Source: Cardinalis cardinalis
Taxonomy: Eukaryota > Chordata > Aves > Passeriformes > Cardinalidae
Assembly (NCBI GenBank): GCA_014549065.1
Contig: JACDOX010000027.1
Span: 6,339,257-6,403,256, forward strand
Length of the DNA: 64,000 nucleotides
Direction: 5' to 3'
Numbering within the stretch: the first letter of the stretch is position 1; the number at the start of each line of letters is the position of its first letter. The position numbers and the translations under genes are program-made. Positions 1-13,600 of the stretch are shown in pieces. The notes under the pieces are model-generated. The model was not told the origin of the DNA. It did not search any database and was given only the letters and a program-made list of their open reading frames with translations.

Positions 1-3000
1 GAACATCCCATTTTAGGTGCCAGTTGTTTGACAATGCACAGAAGGGCAGTTTGTTCTCTTTTTTATCTGAGGTAATACTATGTCTGTCACAAACTGTATG
101 TTTTTATATCATCCCCAGTTACTGTGATTTGCACACATAGTGGCAGATTAAGGAGGCATGTCCAGTAAATTATCCAACAGCAATTTNATGAAGCCTTAAA
201 AATATTGTGACTCAGTAAATAGGTAGGAAAAGCCTGAATTGTTATTTATAGCTATATTAAAGGGATATTGAAGAATTTATATGCCTCTTTTAGCATTCTG
301 TGTTTGTAAAATTTACTGTGGAGGCAGCATTGCTAATTCAGGAAAAGAAGAAATGGTCCACATGTTTGGCAGANTAGTTTATTTTAAATAATGAGCAAAA
401 GTTTTAAAATAAATTCAGAAAAATAGAATGTTCNGTGTTGTCTAAAGAAGAAATGAATTTATAAAGATCTAGCCCTCCAGCAGAGTCTAATTCACACTGC
501 CTTTTATATTCAGCACACATCTTCTTTCAGCTTTTTAAATGCCTTCAGAAATGAAACCTTTTGGCATGGCAGCTGCAGAAGACAAAGTCTTCTATTTTAC
601 CCATTTTAGGCAGCAGCAACCATCCATTCAGTGCAAAATGTGGCAGTGGAACAGAGATTGTTTTAACCTTTTCCTATGGAAAGAAACCAACAAAATGATG
701 CTATTTCGAGATGCATGTTTACATGTTATGTACCCTGAATAGAGCAGTCCTTGTCTCAGTGTACCTGAGGCTATTGGAAAACAAGCTCTGGTGTACCACA
801 ATAATTTATTATTTCAATTAAGCTGCACTATGGCAAATGTATTTTGCTGCTGGATTTGTCCTGAGAGCCTTTGCTTGCAATTTTGTAAAAGAAAACTGAA
901 GTCAATTTCAAGTAAGATTGTATCACAGTTTTTCTCTCACTTGTAGCTACATCCACATAAATCCTCCTTAGGGAATTTATGGGGAAAAAGCATTAGATTG
1001 GATCCCTGCTTTTCAAATGCCCTTCTTCTGTGCTCGTCTTTAGCTACTGCAAAGGAAGGAAACTGGTTTTGACAAAGTCTGCGTGTGCCTGCATGTGTTG
1101 GGGTTCCCAGTTGACCAGGACTGAGGAGCTGTCTGCGCCTTTTCTTTACAATGAGTGCACCAAGGAAATATGAAATCACTCAGGGTTCATTACTAGAACA
1201 CATATCAGACGGAGGTAATAATTTCCTGCAGGAGAGGTTTTAATTCTTTGCCATTTCAGAGTGAGCTTCTTTGCTCCAGTTTTGCTTCTCTCCCAAACTC
1301 TGATTTCCTAAATTATGACAGATTCCATACATTCCCCTGGGCAAACATATCTCTTTTGTCACCTCTAGAACTTTGCTGTGAGCCTCCCCCCTCCCAGGGA
1401 GCGTCTCCCAGCCTGCAGTCTTATGTTGCTTTAAGTCAATCCAAGTCAGTACAGCTACATCCCCTTGCTGTGAACTCATCCACCCTCAGTTTAGGGAGCT
1501 GAGCTTCTCAAAACCAAACTCTCACTCATTAGATTTTGGCTACTCCTGGTCCTTGACTTGGCTTCCAGAGGGATCAGAGGACCAGGAGGACCAGCACATG
1601 AGGGCTGTTGACCACAGCTCCTCTTTTCCCCAGCGCAGCAGGGTCTCACTCTGTTCAGGAGGCCCTACTTGACCCAGAATGCAGCAGTCAGGATGAATCA
1701 AATAGCCACTTCTTCCCTGCTGCCTCACCAAACCTTTTTAAATCACAAATAGCATAGTAAGCTGTCAGCAAAGAAACAAGGAAACTGATAACATCTGCTA
1801 AAGATAAGCCCTCGTATCGTATCGGGTGCATGCATGGGCACACACAAAGAATAATAAGCAGCTCTCTGAGCAGGGAGCAGACAGGACATGATGTTCCCAG
1901 GTGGATGCCTTTCCATGCCTGCAATAGTTTGTTCAGATCATTTCAGCCTCGCCTTGCCTGTAACCAGGTTGTCTGTTCCCGCCTTGTGCAAGAATGTGGA
2001 GGGGGCCCTGCTGTAGGGTCAACATCTAGAGTTTCATCAGGAGATACAGCAATTCCCCTTACACAGGCTGTCACACTGAGTTTAAACTCCGACTGTTTGA
2101 GATGAAAGCTTGGTCTGTTACTGGTATATGTCGAGAACCACAATGATATTCCCAAACAGCAAAGTTTGGCTNATTCCCATGAACTCAGTATGGCAGAGCT
2201 GACACAAGGACAGCCAGTGGGAGACATCCAGGAAGCCAGGAAGGAGCCCTCTATGATCATCCTTTTTATCCGAGAATGGCAGCATTTTGCTTTACATAGT
2301 TAATTTGTTGATTTAAAAGTGATACCAAATGCAAAACTGCTCAGCAGAGGATGTGCAAGGTTTCATAATTAAGAGCCTACCCTGAAGATGTGTGGGCATT
2401 TCTGACATTGCATAAGAACCACGAGCGCTGTATATTTTCTGCTCCATTAAACCTCTGCTTTATTTAGTTCCTCTGATTTGAATAGTCTCTAATTTTTAAA
2501 ACAAAACTCATGCACACATTCCCTGTGTGTGATTCAGATTTTATTAAGCAGGATATATTCCTGTTTTATTTAGGAAGTATGCTGAATGTAACCCCAACAT
2601 TATTCTCAACATTTGTATATTTTCATTTGCCATGTCTTCATATCCATCAAGAGAGAGTCTGAAGCATTATTGGTGATAAGAAATAGGTTTTGAAGAGAAA
2701 GCATGTGGCAGACAGAAAGCTTTACATGAGGCTTGGTAGTTAATACTAGGCATGTAAGCGTTGAAGAGAGCAGAAATGGGAAAAGCCAACGGAGCAGAAA
2801 GAAATGGGATTGTGTGGGGACTAGATTATATAAAGATTTCCTAGGGGAAGGAAGTCTGGTTTACATGGGGCTGTCATAAAATGGTCTGACCTTGGGTGAA
2901 ATAATCTGCAGTATGTGGTACATTTGCTCTTTAACGGAGCAAGGTGTCACCTTTAAAAGTGTTGTTCCAGCTGCTCTAGCTTTCTTTTGATACATTTTTA

Positions 3001-4155
3001 AGCAAATTAGTGATGTAGAAACAAAAAGAGCTTTGTCTGTAAAGACTGCCGTTTCTCCTCTCTCTAGGACCTGACTTATACCAAATAAAGTGTCTTTCAA
3101 TAGGAAAGAAAAGACAGAAAAACTATGAGGAGTAGATCTGCGTTTTACCAAATGATTATGTGGGAATTAGGGATGGTGAACCCAGCAGGAACCTGTAACA
3201 GTACTTGAAAAAAAGAAAACAGAAAGGTAAAATACTGCATCAGAGCTCCCTGTCAGGCAGGGGGGAATACAGGCATGTTCATGTTGAGGAATTGCCAGCT
3301 CAGGTCTCTCTGGGCTCACATTCTGTACACTGTGCTCTCTTTCTTGGTGTAGGCAACTCTAAAATCCATTTTTGTCCGGCTCATGAATTCTCCCTGGGGT
3401 GGCTGCCACATCCACAACACAAAGGGCAGGTCAGGACCTTGCCATAACTCAGCTTGTCTTGGTTTTCATGTAACAACAATGAAGCTCTCACATGAAACAG
3501 AGGCCTTTGCAATATTGGTTTATTCACCGGATATTTGAACTATTGTGGTTCTGCATGTCAGTTTTGCAGCATCTCACAGGAGAATGATGTGCACACCATC
3601 TCCTTTGAAAACATACAGGGGCTCTTGGAATTCACTTCTCTACATACTTTCAGCAATGGCTTTGATCTGTTATGCACAAAAATAAGGAGTGCTGATTTTC
3701 AAGAAAGGGGATTTGTAATACTTTTTTTTTCAGAGCAAAATGAGGTCACCAAAAAGATTCATCAAACATAGGAGCTACTCTCAAACAATGTGCTTCTTGT
3801 TTGTCAGACTCAAGAGGATGAAAATTGCTGCTTTAAAAGAAATATGTGGACAATGTGAGAGGGCAAGGTCTTGATCTTACACATCACCACTCTGCAGTTG
3901 GTGGGATGATGTGAAAAACAGATCATGGAAATGAGGAACTGTTCCTTAATTTCATTATTTGGCAATTCTTTCCTATGTTTTTGTGTCAGTGAGAAATTGC
4001 AAGTAGTTCCCTTAAACAGCTCATAAACAGAAACAGGGAACAGTACTTGGGATCTTCTGTTGAAAATTGCAAATTGCCTTTGATCTGTCTTATGTCATTG
4101 TGAGNCAAGGGCCATTTGTGACTAACAGGTGACTGATGATGTTTCTTTCTTGTAG
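1..4155 (+). other. VWA8 intron (partial); no other feature recognised
   Basis: This is AT-rich sequence with stop codons in all frames and no open frame that resembles a known VWA8 segment. The 67-codon open frame at 539-742 has no recognisable similarity and lacks a convincing acceptor/donor pair. Confidence 0.7.
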
Positions 4156-7100
4156 TACGATATTGTTGGACATTCAGGAGATGGCTTCAACATCGCCTTG
4201 GTTGGGAGTGACAAAGTTCCCAAGAACAATAAGCAAAGATTAGAGATTCTTAAGGTAAAAGTGATCCTGATAATTAAAGATTTTATGACTGCAAAGATGA
4301 AGTTGTAAGTAGAATACAAAACATGAGGATAGTAAAATAAAGACAAGAAAGCAAAAATCTGTGTATTTTCCTAAATTTAAACAGGACCTTACAGAGACAT
4401 GGCAGAAAACAAATTGTNCCGAAATAGTAGAAGCTGGGTATGCCTTATTCTGGACTTCTATGCCCTAAATGTGTCATTTTGACTTCCTGTCAAAGGATAG
4501 GGGAAGTTCCAAAGATTATACAGTGATATAGATAGCTCTGCCCTAATCATGTGATATTATTAGTGCACAAGTGACTNATTCGAAACTGTAGAGGGATCCC
4601 AGGTCAGTGATTTAGCATGGTACCTTCAAGAAGTAATGCATCACAGTAGCATTGGGAAAATGTGTCAGTGCTAAATTGGAAACATGTTAAATCACAATGG
4701 CAAAGTAAGTGTATCCACCAAAATTTTTCTATAGTAGGATGAAGAAAAATTAAGTATGTTGTAGGATTTACGTGGTTGGCAGCTTGATAGGCTGGAAGCA
4801 TGTATCTGAGCTTCCTTCAAAAACTACTTTTAAAATAGCTCCTTTGATAAGAAGAACCTGATTTAGTAACAACTAAAATTCCTGGCTTTCTACATAGATA
4901 ACACTTCATCGATGAATATGATGTATTTGTTTTGTAACAGCTCAAGCAAAACGTTTTATCATTTTTAAATGTGACTGCCACTGTCAGGAATCAGATATCT
5001 GATAATAACTAAGACACTACTAGGATTTGGAAGTCCAGTGCAAATTATGAGCATGCAGGAGCTGTTCACAGCATTAGGAACCTGTTTTCTTCTTAAAATA
5101 CATAGGAATGTATCTACTCAAACTGCAGCTGACCAAAGTAATTTACCTTCCCTAAGGCCCAGTNTAATTAGGTCCCTGTGTGGGTTTTGATTGTTTGACC
5201 AACTGTGTTTTTAAGAAGTTCCCTATCTTAAAATTTGACATATTATGTACAGAAAGCTGCATCTTCTTTTCTATCTGGAGAACTGTCTGCATTTCTGATG
5301 GATCCCCTAATACAGCAGTACTGAATATTGACTCTCTCCTGTGCTAGCTGAAATGAATGCTTGTTCCTAAAGTCATCTGACNTGTTTCCATGTGGTTATG
5401 CTGTGCACACAGACCATGCATGCCCATGCCCAATTCTGCATGAGTGGAGACCATACCTTGGAAGGGACAGAGCATGCCATTCGGGAAATCGCCAAGGAGG
5501 AGGCGGATGAGTATTTTGTTATCGTCCTAAGTGACGCAAACCTGGAGCGTTACGGGATCCCGCCAGCGAGGTTTGCACAGGTCTTGACCACCAACAGTCA
5601 AGTCAATGCTTTTGCCATATTTATAGGATCCTTGGGAGACCAGGCAGATAGGTAAGTGTTTGNTTGATGCCTAGTACTGTTTGCTTTCATTCAGCGTTAA
5701 TCTAAATTATGCTTTTATTGCGGTGAGTTGCCCGTGCTGTTGTTCTGCGCCGAGGTTTTGCTCATAGTATCATAAAATCATAGAATGGTTTGGGCTNGAA
5801 GGGACCTTTAAATATCATCTATTCCAACCCTCCTGCCATGAGCAGGGACATCTTAGACAACTTCTCTGGATGACCTGTGCCAATGCATCACCATTCTCAT
5901 TGTAAAAACTTCTTCCATATCTCCAGTCTAAATCTACCCTCTTCCAGTTTAACACCTTATCCTGTCATTACAGGCCCTGGTAAAAACTCTCACTCTGTCC
6001 TTATGAGCCCCTTTTATTTATTGAAAGGCCTCAATAAGGTCTCCCTGGACTTTCCTCTCCAGGCTAAACAACCCCAACTCTCTCAGCCTGTCTTCATAGC
6101 AGGGGTGCTCCATCCTGCTGACCATTTTTGTGGCCCTTCTCTGGAAACCACTCCAACAGGTCCATGTCTTTCCTGTGCTGAGGACCATGGAGCTGTACAA
6201 GCACTCCAGGTGGGGTCTCACCAGAGTGGAGTAGAGGGGCAGAATCACTTCACTCACCCTGCTGGCTGTGCTGCTTTTGATGAAAGAAGGCCAGGGTACT
6301 CTTGGCTTTCTGGACTGCCAGTGGACATTGACAGGTCACGTCCAAGTTTTTGTGCGTCTCTTTTTTTACTATTTTCATTATTCATGTACTGGAGAGAAGC
6401 TGTAGCTCCTGAGTTGTGGCAGGAAGGAGACTGGCTTGTGGATCCTGCAGACATCCCTTATAGCCAGCAAGTTTAGAGCATCCTGTGCATCCAAAGGGAG
6501 CAGCTGATGCCATCCTCCTGCTGCTGGATGTGCACTATACCCTTATGTAATGTCACCATGTAATCATTATAGTGCCTTTGTTATTGCCCAGTATATGGCT
6601 CCAGTGTGTATAGGCCTAAGAAAAGAGATTAAAACAAAAGATGCTAGACTTGTCTTCCAAACANCCAAAGGTTTTACTCCGATACACCCCTTGTGTTAGA
6701 GACATAAATTCTTTGGAGTGTCTGAGACAATATGCCTGGGTTTAGTTCTACTACATAATTTTGCTTTAAAATGTTTGGGCACAAGGGGTTAAAAAAGAAA
6801 TTCTGTCCCAGGTGTTCTTTCAGGTTCCACATCCACTGAGGACCAGTACCTACAGCAAAAAGCTGGTATAGCCACAAATATCAACAGTGTCTTTTCTGTT
6901 TGAGTCTTCAACTAGAGGAGAATGAGAGAAATCTGAAAGGGAGTTGGCCCTCAGTAGATAACTTTAAGCAGTAAAGTGCTGAAAGATACAACTGCACAGA
7001 CACCATGAGTTNTGGCTGCAGGTCTGTACATCAGAGCTGTGTTAATCATCAAAACAGAATCAATTCTGAAAGATTATAATTATAGAAAGTCCATTTACTT

Positions 7101-8051
7101 TTGATAGGAATTAAAAAAAGAAAAAAATAATCTTTGACCATGTCCTGCTGTGTAAGAGATCTTATAATGGCCTAGTTCACTGGATATGTAAAATGCACAC
7201 AGTGCTGTCACTGAAGTGCATTTTTATGTATGTGGAAGTGCAGAATTAGACAAAGCCTTCCTGTAACTGCTGTGGGGGAAGAAGAAGGGAATTCTCTGTT
7301 GCAGTTTTTAAAACTAATTTTAAAAGTGAGAGTTCACTCACTTTTACTCACTTGGAGGAATAGTATAGAGCAAAGTCTCCTGTAAAAAGCAGAGAAAAAA
7401 TAAACCCCAAANCTGCTAACTGGACATGAGGGAGATGGGATTTGTGACATGCATCTAGTTTGACTTTTAAGGGTGGGTTAAGCTCTGAATAAAAATGTGT
7501 CAAGTTAATATTAGCAGAAGAATACATTTCCATGTAATCTGCANTGATGTCTAAGAAATATAAAGAGCACAGTTAGAATCATTGGACTTGTTGAACTGAA
7601 AGAGCTTTAGGTTCATGGTAGTCAAGTGTCTTCATTTCCAGTGTAAATCTGTAGCTGTCCACAGCAAACCAGTTGTGGTGGCGCTTCATGGGATCACTGG
7701 TATCCTGATCAAAATGGAGTTCTGGGATGTCAGAAAGAGGATGCAGATAGAAGTCTCTGGAAACACTCTTGTTTGTGTTGCTGAAAGGAACTCTGTGCCC
7801 TACCTGCTCTCAATGTTTTCTCCCTCTGTTGCTTTCCCAAACCTTTAATTGTATGGTGACAGCAATGTGAAGAATCCTGTCTTGTGGTAGGGAAGATAAT
7901 TTGAGGTGTTAATTGTGTTTTGTCCCTCATTCTGCTCCCCAGGCTGCAGAGGACACTGCCAGCAGGTCGGTCTTTCATTGCCATGGATACCAAAGAAATC
8001 CCTCAGATTTTGCAGCAGATCTTCACATCTACCCTGTTGTCAAGTGCCTAA
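1..8051 (+). CDS. VWA8: VWA8 (3' part): von Willebrand factor A domain-containing protein 8, last three coding exons
   Basis: This is the C-terminal end of VWA8, a large (about 1,900 residues in human) mitochondrial AAA+ ATPase with a C-terminal VWA domain. Three exons splice in frame (4156-4254, 5413-5651, 7943-8051) to give 148 residues ending in a stop at 8049-8051. Diagnostic stretches are YDIVGHSGDG at the start, MSGDHTLEGTEHA, then the hydrophobic strand EYFVIVLSDAN, whose Asp probably sits in the metal-binding (MIDAS) site, then VNAFAIFIGSLGDQ and finally IPQILQQIFTSTLLSSA. These match my memory of vertebrate VWA8 closely. The ATPase part and upstream exons lie before the window, so the gene is partial. 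It converges with RGCC on the other strand. Positions 1-4155 are intron, in which I recognise no exon. The exact function of VWA8 is poorly known. Confidence 0.92.
4156..4254 (+). CDS. VWA8: VWA8 coding exon, antepenultimate in the gene
   Basis: The exon has 99 bases and 33 codons, phase 0 at both ends. It is preceded by a TTTCTTTCTTGTAG acceptor and followed by a GTAAAA donor at 4255. It starts YDIVGHSGDGFNIAL and ends QRLEILK, matching the VWA domain of VWA8. The next intron is 4255-5412. Confidence 0.93.
5413..5651 (+). CDS. VWA8: VWA8 coding exon, penultimate in the gene
   Basis: The exon has 239 bases: 79 codons plus two bases of a split Arg codon. The acceptor AG is at 5411-5412 and the donor GTAAGT starts at 5652. 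It starts TMHAHAQFCMSGDH and ends IGSLGDQAD. An upstream in-frame ATG at 5392 lies in the intron and is not the start. The following intron (5652-7942) contains a CR1 fragment. Confidence 0.93.
5764..6345 (-). mobile_element. CR1 LINE, 3' fragment including the end of the reverse-transcriptase ORF
   Basis: Read on the plus strand, the stretch begins with ATCATAGAATGGTTTGGG and continues with the typical avian CR1 3' end in reverse complement. On the minus strand, 6018-6257 keeps a translatable remnant of the C-terminal reverse-transcriptase ORF, with motifs RPHLE, RATKMVSRMEH and RLRELGLFSLE. The element is truncated at its 5' end as usual for CR1 and lies in the last VWA8 intron, antisense to the gene. 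Confidence 0.9.
7943..8051 (+). CDS. VWA8: VWA8 final coding exon with stop codon
   Basis: The exon has 109 bases. The first G completes the Arg codon split at 5651, followed by 35 codons and TAA at 8049-8051. The acceptor follows a pyrimidine-rich run ending CTCCCCAG at 7942. The peptide runs LQRTLPAGRSFIAMDTKEIP and ends TLLSSA. Confidence 0.93.
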
Positions 8052-8712
8052 GCATCACTGGTGTCACCAGGTGTGAACNCAAAGAGGAAACCCACTCCTG
8101 CTGGAGGTGCAAACCCTAAAGCTGAGGATAAACACAATTATTAAGAAAATACATACCCTCTTTAATTAGCCAAACAACCATAATCTACATGANGGCCAGG
8201 CTGTAAATTTTCCCCCAGAATCTCTCAAGCAACTCAGCACATTCAAAGGACTGCAGCAGGGCAGAGGATGGCGACAGAATGAATCTTTTTCCAGAGGGAC
8301 AAACAAACAAAGGACAGTCTGTGATCATTCCTCTGCCTGCCGTGCTGCCAGCACTATGGAATCATCCCATCCTGTTTCATTAAACACAGTTCACTGGGAT
8401 TTCGTAATCCTGTGCAAGGCAGATCCAGGCAATCTATGTCAGTGTTTCGTGTGCGTATGTGTGAATGGGTGGTTAACTCCATCTCTGATTTAAAAAGGGT
8501 TGCTCTTGCCAGGCAGGAAATCCTTCCTTCCTCTCCTGTTGCTTTCTTGTCTTGATGGGCATCAGGGCTTCACCCTGAGGCTGGGAACAATGGAGCAGTT
8601 TGGAAACACTGACCATCACATCTAAACATTCATTATCTGATCAGGCAGCGTGCTCCGAGTTGTCAGAGCTAGAGAAAGTGGCTGTTAAGAAGTAAAAAAA
8701 AACAAAAATAAA
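8052..8712 (+). other. VWA8: Putative VWA8 3' untranslated region
   Basis: The sequence after the VWA8 stop has no further coding signal. Candidate polyadenylation signals are ATTAAA at 8379-8384 and AATAAA at 8707-8712. A GT-rich stretch at about 8445-8475 could be a downstream element for the first. The true end cannot be decided from sequence alone. Confidence 0.4.
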
Positions 8713-10298
8713 TTGGTTCAGTTCTGACTATGCAAAGTAAGAGGAAAGGGTCAAAACCCTCTTGAGAACCCAAGAGGCAGCGTTTCCAAAAAGGAAACTT
8801 TGCACAAGTCCTTTGCCCTGCTGATGATGCTGCACCCACTGCACTGTTACACAGAGTCCCTGAGATGGCCTCAGCACATGGGGGTGACTCTTCAATCAGG
8901 AGACAAAAAGGTTACTAAAGCTTTGCTAGAGCACGTTCACCATCTGTTTTTCTTGGGTCATTTGAAGGTTAAACTGGAGGAGAGATTTAGGCATGAAAAA
9001 ATAAGTTATTTTTATAAAGGAAGAGGGAAAAGTATTTTAGCAAGATATCTGTGTTAGAATGTATTTAATATCCAAGTTAGTTGTAAAGACTTACTTTATG
9101 ATTCAATCAGTTGGTGTTTGGCTTGTCCCATGAGGTGATAATTCCTCTTTATCTACTAAAGAGGAGCTATTTTGTAGCTCTTTGGGAACAGTGGAATACT
9201 TGATGAATTGAATCTATGATTTAATTAAGGTGGTGCGGAGGATGTACATCATAACTGATACTAATTAGAGAGTAACTGAATAAAAGAACATTCAGGAAGA
9301 GTGCTTATAAAAATCTGAAGGAGGAATTGCAATTCTTTTAATTTTTCTCTTAGTCCTGCAGTTGATCATCCTGCACCTTGAGCAGTATCTTTAGAANGGA
9401 GGCAGCAAATTAATTTGGTCTCACTGAATACAACCATGGGTATTTTAAAAGGTCCAACTTANGGTGGTCATTCTCTAGCCCATCAGTCCTGCAGCAAAAA
9501 TCTTTACCAGAGCACCAAAAATGTCCCCTGTTTAGGATGAGTTTTGAAGCCTGGTCAGCTTTCAAACTCTTTATGACAAGAGGGGATGGAAGACATTTTT
9601 CAAAGTCTTGTTAGCATTGTTATGATAACAATATATGTGAAAACAAAGAGATTGAAGATGCAATTCCTGTTTGGAATTGGGAGAAGGTTGAGAAGGTTAT
9701 CCCTGGTTGGGACAAATGCACGTGTATGCACATACACACAGATGCTGCTACTAAGGGGAAGTGTGCTTCAAAATAAAAATATCTTGGTCCTGTAAACATA
9801 TAATGAGATACTAAATGCAATAAACAATTGAAATATTGATAAGGCTCTTACTAAATGTGTGTTTACNTGGAAATTCCTTTAACACGTCTACCTTTATTGC
9901 CAGCAGTCCTGAAAAAAGNACCTTTTTCTTGCAGTTAATTAGCAGATGCACTGTACACTTTCTACATTACTTGTGTGGATAAACTTTCTCACCTCAGATT
10001 TAAATGCAGTAAAATACTTTCCTCTTTATCATTAAAAAATAGTGCTATTTAAAGGAAAACCATGATAAATCCAGTTTTTAATCTTTTGTTTGATTATGCC
10101 TCTAAATTATACTTCGTGTATAAGTATCATTTACAGTTACCTTTCATTACAGTTACCATTCTGTAGTGTTTGGTTTTATCTTTGTTCCAGGAGATGTCTG
10201 TTGAGTTTCAGTTCTTGTTCCTTGGGCCCATAGGATACAGCCATGTCCAGGGCNAGGCATGGCCATGAGGGTGNGTGGGAGTGGGTGGAAGTTNTAAA
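8713..10298. other. Intergenic DNA, nothing recognised except two small hairpins
   Basis: AT-rich sequence downstream of VWA8. Two adjacent perfect short inverted repeats occur at 9144-9164 and 9164-9180. I see no coding potential and no recognisable repeat. Confidence 0.6.
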
Positions 10299-10625
10299 NC
10301 TGCCCTCTTTCAGTTTCAGGCCATTCCCCCTTGTCCTGTTGTTCATGCCCTTGTAAAATGTCCCTCTCCAGCTCTCCTGAGCCCCCTTTAGGTACTGGAA
10401 GGTGCTGTAANGTGTCCCTGGAGCCTTTTCTTCTCCAGGCTGAGCAACCCCAGCTCTCTCAGGCTGTCTCCCCAGGAGAGGTGCTCCAGCCCCCTGACCA
10501 TCTTTATGTCCATCCTCTGGACTCACTCCCCCAGTCTGTGTCCTTCCTGTGCTGGGCCAGAGCTGGATGCAGCACTGCAGGTGGNCTCTGTCACAAGTGG
10601 AGGGGAAGAGGCCCTGCAGTAGATT
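10299..10625 (-). mobile_element. CR1 LINE fragment lacking the usual 3' terminus
   Basis: The plus strand shows CR1 landmarks in reverse complement: GGCCATTCCCCCTTGTCCTG, CTTCTCCAGGCTGAGCAACC, CAGCTCTCTCAGGCTGTC and CTTCCTGTGCTGGG. The terminal part that should precede them (the block with GGGATGGGGCATCCAC and the terminal repeat) is not visible at 10180-10298. Confidence 0.85.
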
Positions 10626-13600
10626 TTGAGAGAAAGGGAGAATAAAGGAGTGAAACTTTTTTTAAATTTTCAGTTCAAAAGGAAAGGGTTTGGATTTTGG
10701 CTNTAATAACATTTCATTGCAGAGCATATTTGACCCGACAGTGTCTCTCTAAATCATAAAAATTCAGGGCAAAATTCTCCCCAGGCTGTACATCTCTCAC
10801 CTGCTGTAATGCCCATCGCTACCCCAGGGAAATCAAAGCAGCAACTGTGCTTTTTCCCTGTCTCACCAGGACTTGCAGTGTTAGTTCACTGCTCAAAAAT
10901 TCAGCAAACACTCCTCTTTCACATTCCTGGGATTTGCAGAGCTTCCTAATATGCATTTATTTTTAATTAGTGGAATGCTTAAGAGTAACATGGCTTTGTC
11001 TGCCTAACAGCAGCCCCAGTGGCTGCTCTTACTGCAAAGCAGGCACAAGCTTTGTGTGTCACTCATCCCCTCTGAAAGCATGTTAAGGTATTTTTCATCT
11101 CTTCTCACAGTTTAATAAGGCACTTTTGCACTCATCAGTTTTTATGGAAAGGCCCTATTTTAGCAAATGAATAGAGCTGCCAGTTGGAGCAGGGTCTGAC
11201 CTATCACTAATGCTTTAATAGCATTAGTCACATCAGCAGTAGTTATTTTAATTACCTCTTGTAATGCAGATTTTGGTCTAATTCTGTTTCTATATGTAAT
11301 GTGTTCATACCCACTAGCCAGCTAGTTACACTACACAGTCATTTTTGGGATTATTATTATTATTTAGCTTTGGTGCAAAAATTAAAAATAAAAAAAAGAA
11401 AAGAAAACCAGAAAGTTCAGCCAGATGAGATTTCAATCAGAGCAAATGTAGGCAATGTCTCACTCAGGCATGTCAGATTGGTTACAACAATTTGTAGCAA
11501 ACAAATTCCTCTACAAAAATAGCTTGTAAACTGTTCAGGTGAAAGATTTCCTCTTCTAGGAGACAGGCTTTACACCACCAAAACAAACAGGTAATAAATT
11601 GCCTCATTCAGAAGTGGTTTTNTTTTTAAGATTGCTGTCAATGTGAACAGCATTGTCACTGAATAAAATGTTTTAAAGTCAACTGCATTTTCTGGGAAAT
11701 AAGTGTATGTGGGAAGATTGCAGAAGAGATTCAGCAATTCTTCACGATGAAAGTGATGGTGGGTTTTTTTCCAAAGACAAGGACAAAATTATAAAAAATT
11801 AATAACTTAATTTTCATGACCATCTATTCTCCATCTTTTGACAGGACAATTAAACNTATGAAAATGAAAATCTGCTTTTAAAAACTAGATACTTTGACAT
11901 TACTCATAACATCCTTAGTCTGAACATCTGGCGTGACTGCATGCAGAAGAATTCTGTGTATCAGAACACAGATCTACTACTACACTTGTAGTGTGATCCT
12001 AGTCAAGAAAAACCTCACGGCAGTAAATATACTGAGGGTTGGAAATGTAAAAAAAAAAAATCTCAGATATTGACCCTGTTTTTTTCACCCATCACATACA
12101 GTTTTAATTTGGACAGGCTGAGGTGTGCAAATGCAGGTAGGGCTGGAAACTAGACCCTGACTCTGCTTGCCTGAAGCTGTGGATCCCTACAAACTGGGTG
12201 TAACCTGGCACCAGGGTTCCCTCAGTTCCAAAAGAAACATAAGGAGAGAGAGCAAGCAGGGGGGAAAAGGACAAATTCCTCATTTTCAACCTGATCAGCT
12301 TTCTGAGCTGGCTTGATTTGAGCAGCAAAGCAGGCGCGATCAGGATGGAGGTGAGAAAAGCAGATGAAGTGGCCAGAAGGATCCACCAGGCACAGCCTCG
12401 GCAGCAGAATCACCCCAGTGCAAACCCTGGTGTGAGGCCAGGAGAGGGTGCCCAGGGAGGCACACTGGGCTCACAGAGCAGCAGGGAGCTGTGCCATGCC
12501 CTGGCCAAGCCCAGCTGTGGGCACCAAGCAGCACAAAGCCAGCCTGGCTGAGGATGGGCAGGTTCAGAGAGGGAGCTCAGCTGCCAAGGTCAGCGCCACA
12601 TCAGAGCCTTCAGCTCTTGTGCTTAAGCCTCCTCATCAGCAACAGGCATCAAATAAACTTCCCAGGCACGTGCTCAGAATGAANTGAGGCTTGTTAACCT
12701 CATGAAACAGTGGCATGGGGACTAGAATACAGCATCTGTGTTCCCTGCATACAAATTGCAGGAGCTTGCTTGCTTTTTAAATATGTACAAGTTCATTCTG
12801 GCACAAGCCAAAATTTAGTGGTCCCTGGAACCTCTTACTGAGGGTGGAAATATTCACTCAGTGCCTATAAACTAAACACATCTCACAAATCTGAAGGAAA
12901 AAAAGTTCTTTTTGTATCAGGACTTGATAGAAAGCCCATTCTTAGCAACAGCNTTTTCAGTTCAAATCATTAAATGAATATTTTATATGAGTTTCCCTGG
13001 CCAGGCCAAGTAAGATGACAATATTATATGCAGACTGTGGTCTGGAAGAAGTCCACAAATAACATTATTCATGGTTAGGAAAATGTGTTACACTGTAGGG
13101 TGATATGAGGGATGGTGTCCCACATATTTTTGCTGTTGTCATGGCTAAATCATGCTCCATGCCATCTGCACCAACATCTGCATTTCAGCTTGGTTCAACA
13201 TCTGTAAGGTCACCTACTTTGGTTTCCAAATTTATAATTATGAATAAGTTTGAGGTTTTTAAAGAANTGCAATTTGCTAGAAGCAAGCATGCTCCCCTTG
13301 AGTGCTGCATTCAGCAGCAGGAAGTGTGGTAGAATTTTGATGCACCAAAATGACCACATATTTTTTTCCACCGGAATTATCTGAAACTGCTCTGCAGGTC
13401 TCCTGCTGTCTCCAGCTCCCTTGGGATTCCTCAGGAGAGTAACAGGGAACACTNAAACTCTGTCCTCCTTCTCTGCTGTACTGAGGACTGAGTACCTCAC
13501 TGCATCCCTNTAGAAAGAAGTCTCATAGTGTGACCAAAACAGCAAAATAGGAGTAGTGATACAGCTGCCATAGTCCTCCTCACTGCTCAGTTTTCTGACA

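Noticed and set aside
539..742. 67-codon open frame in the VWA8 intron, considered as an upstream VWA8 exon
   Set aside because: No similarity to the VWA8 segment expected before YDIVGHSGDG, and no suitable splice pair.
5877..6476. Open frame of 199 codons on the plus strand
   Set aside because: It is the reverse complement of a CR1 LINE and its flank. The meaningful coding remnant is on the minus strand.
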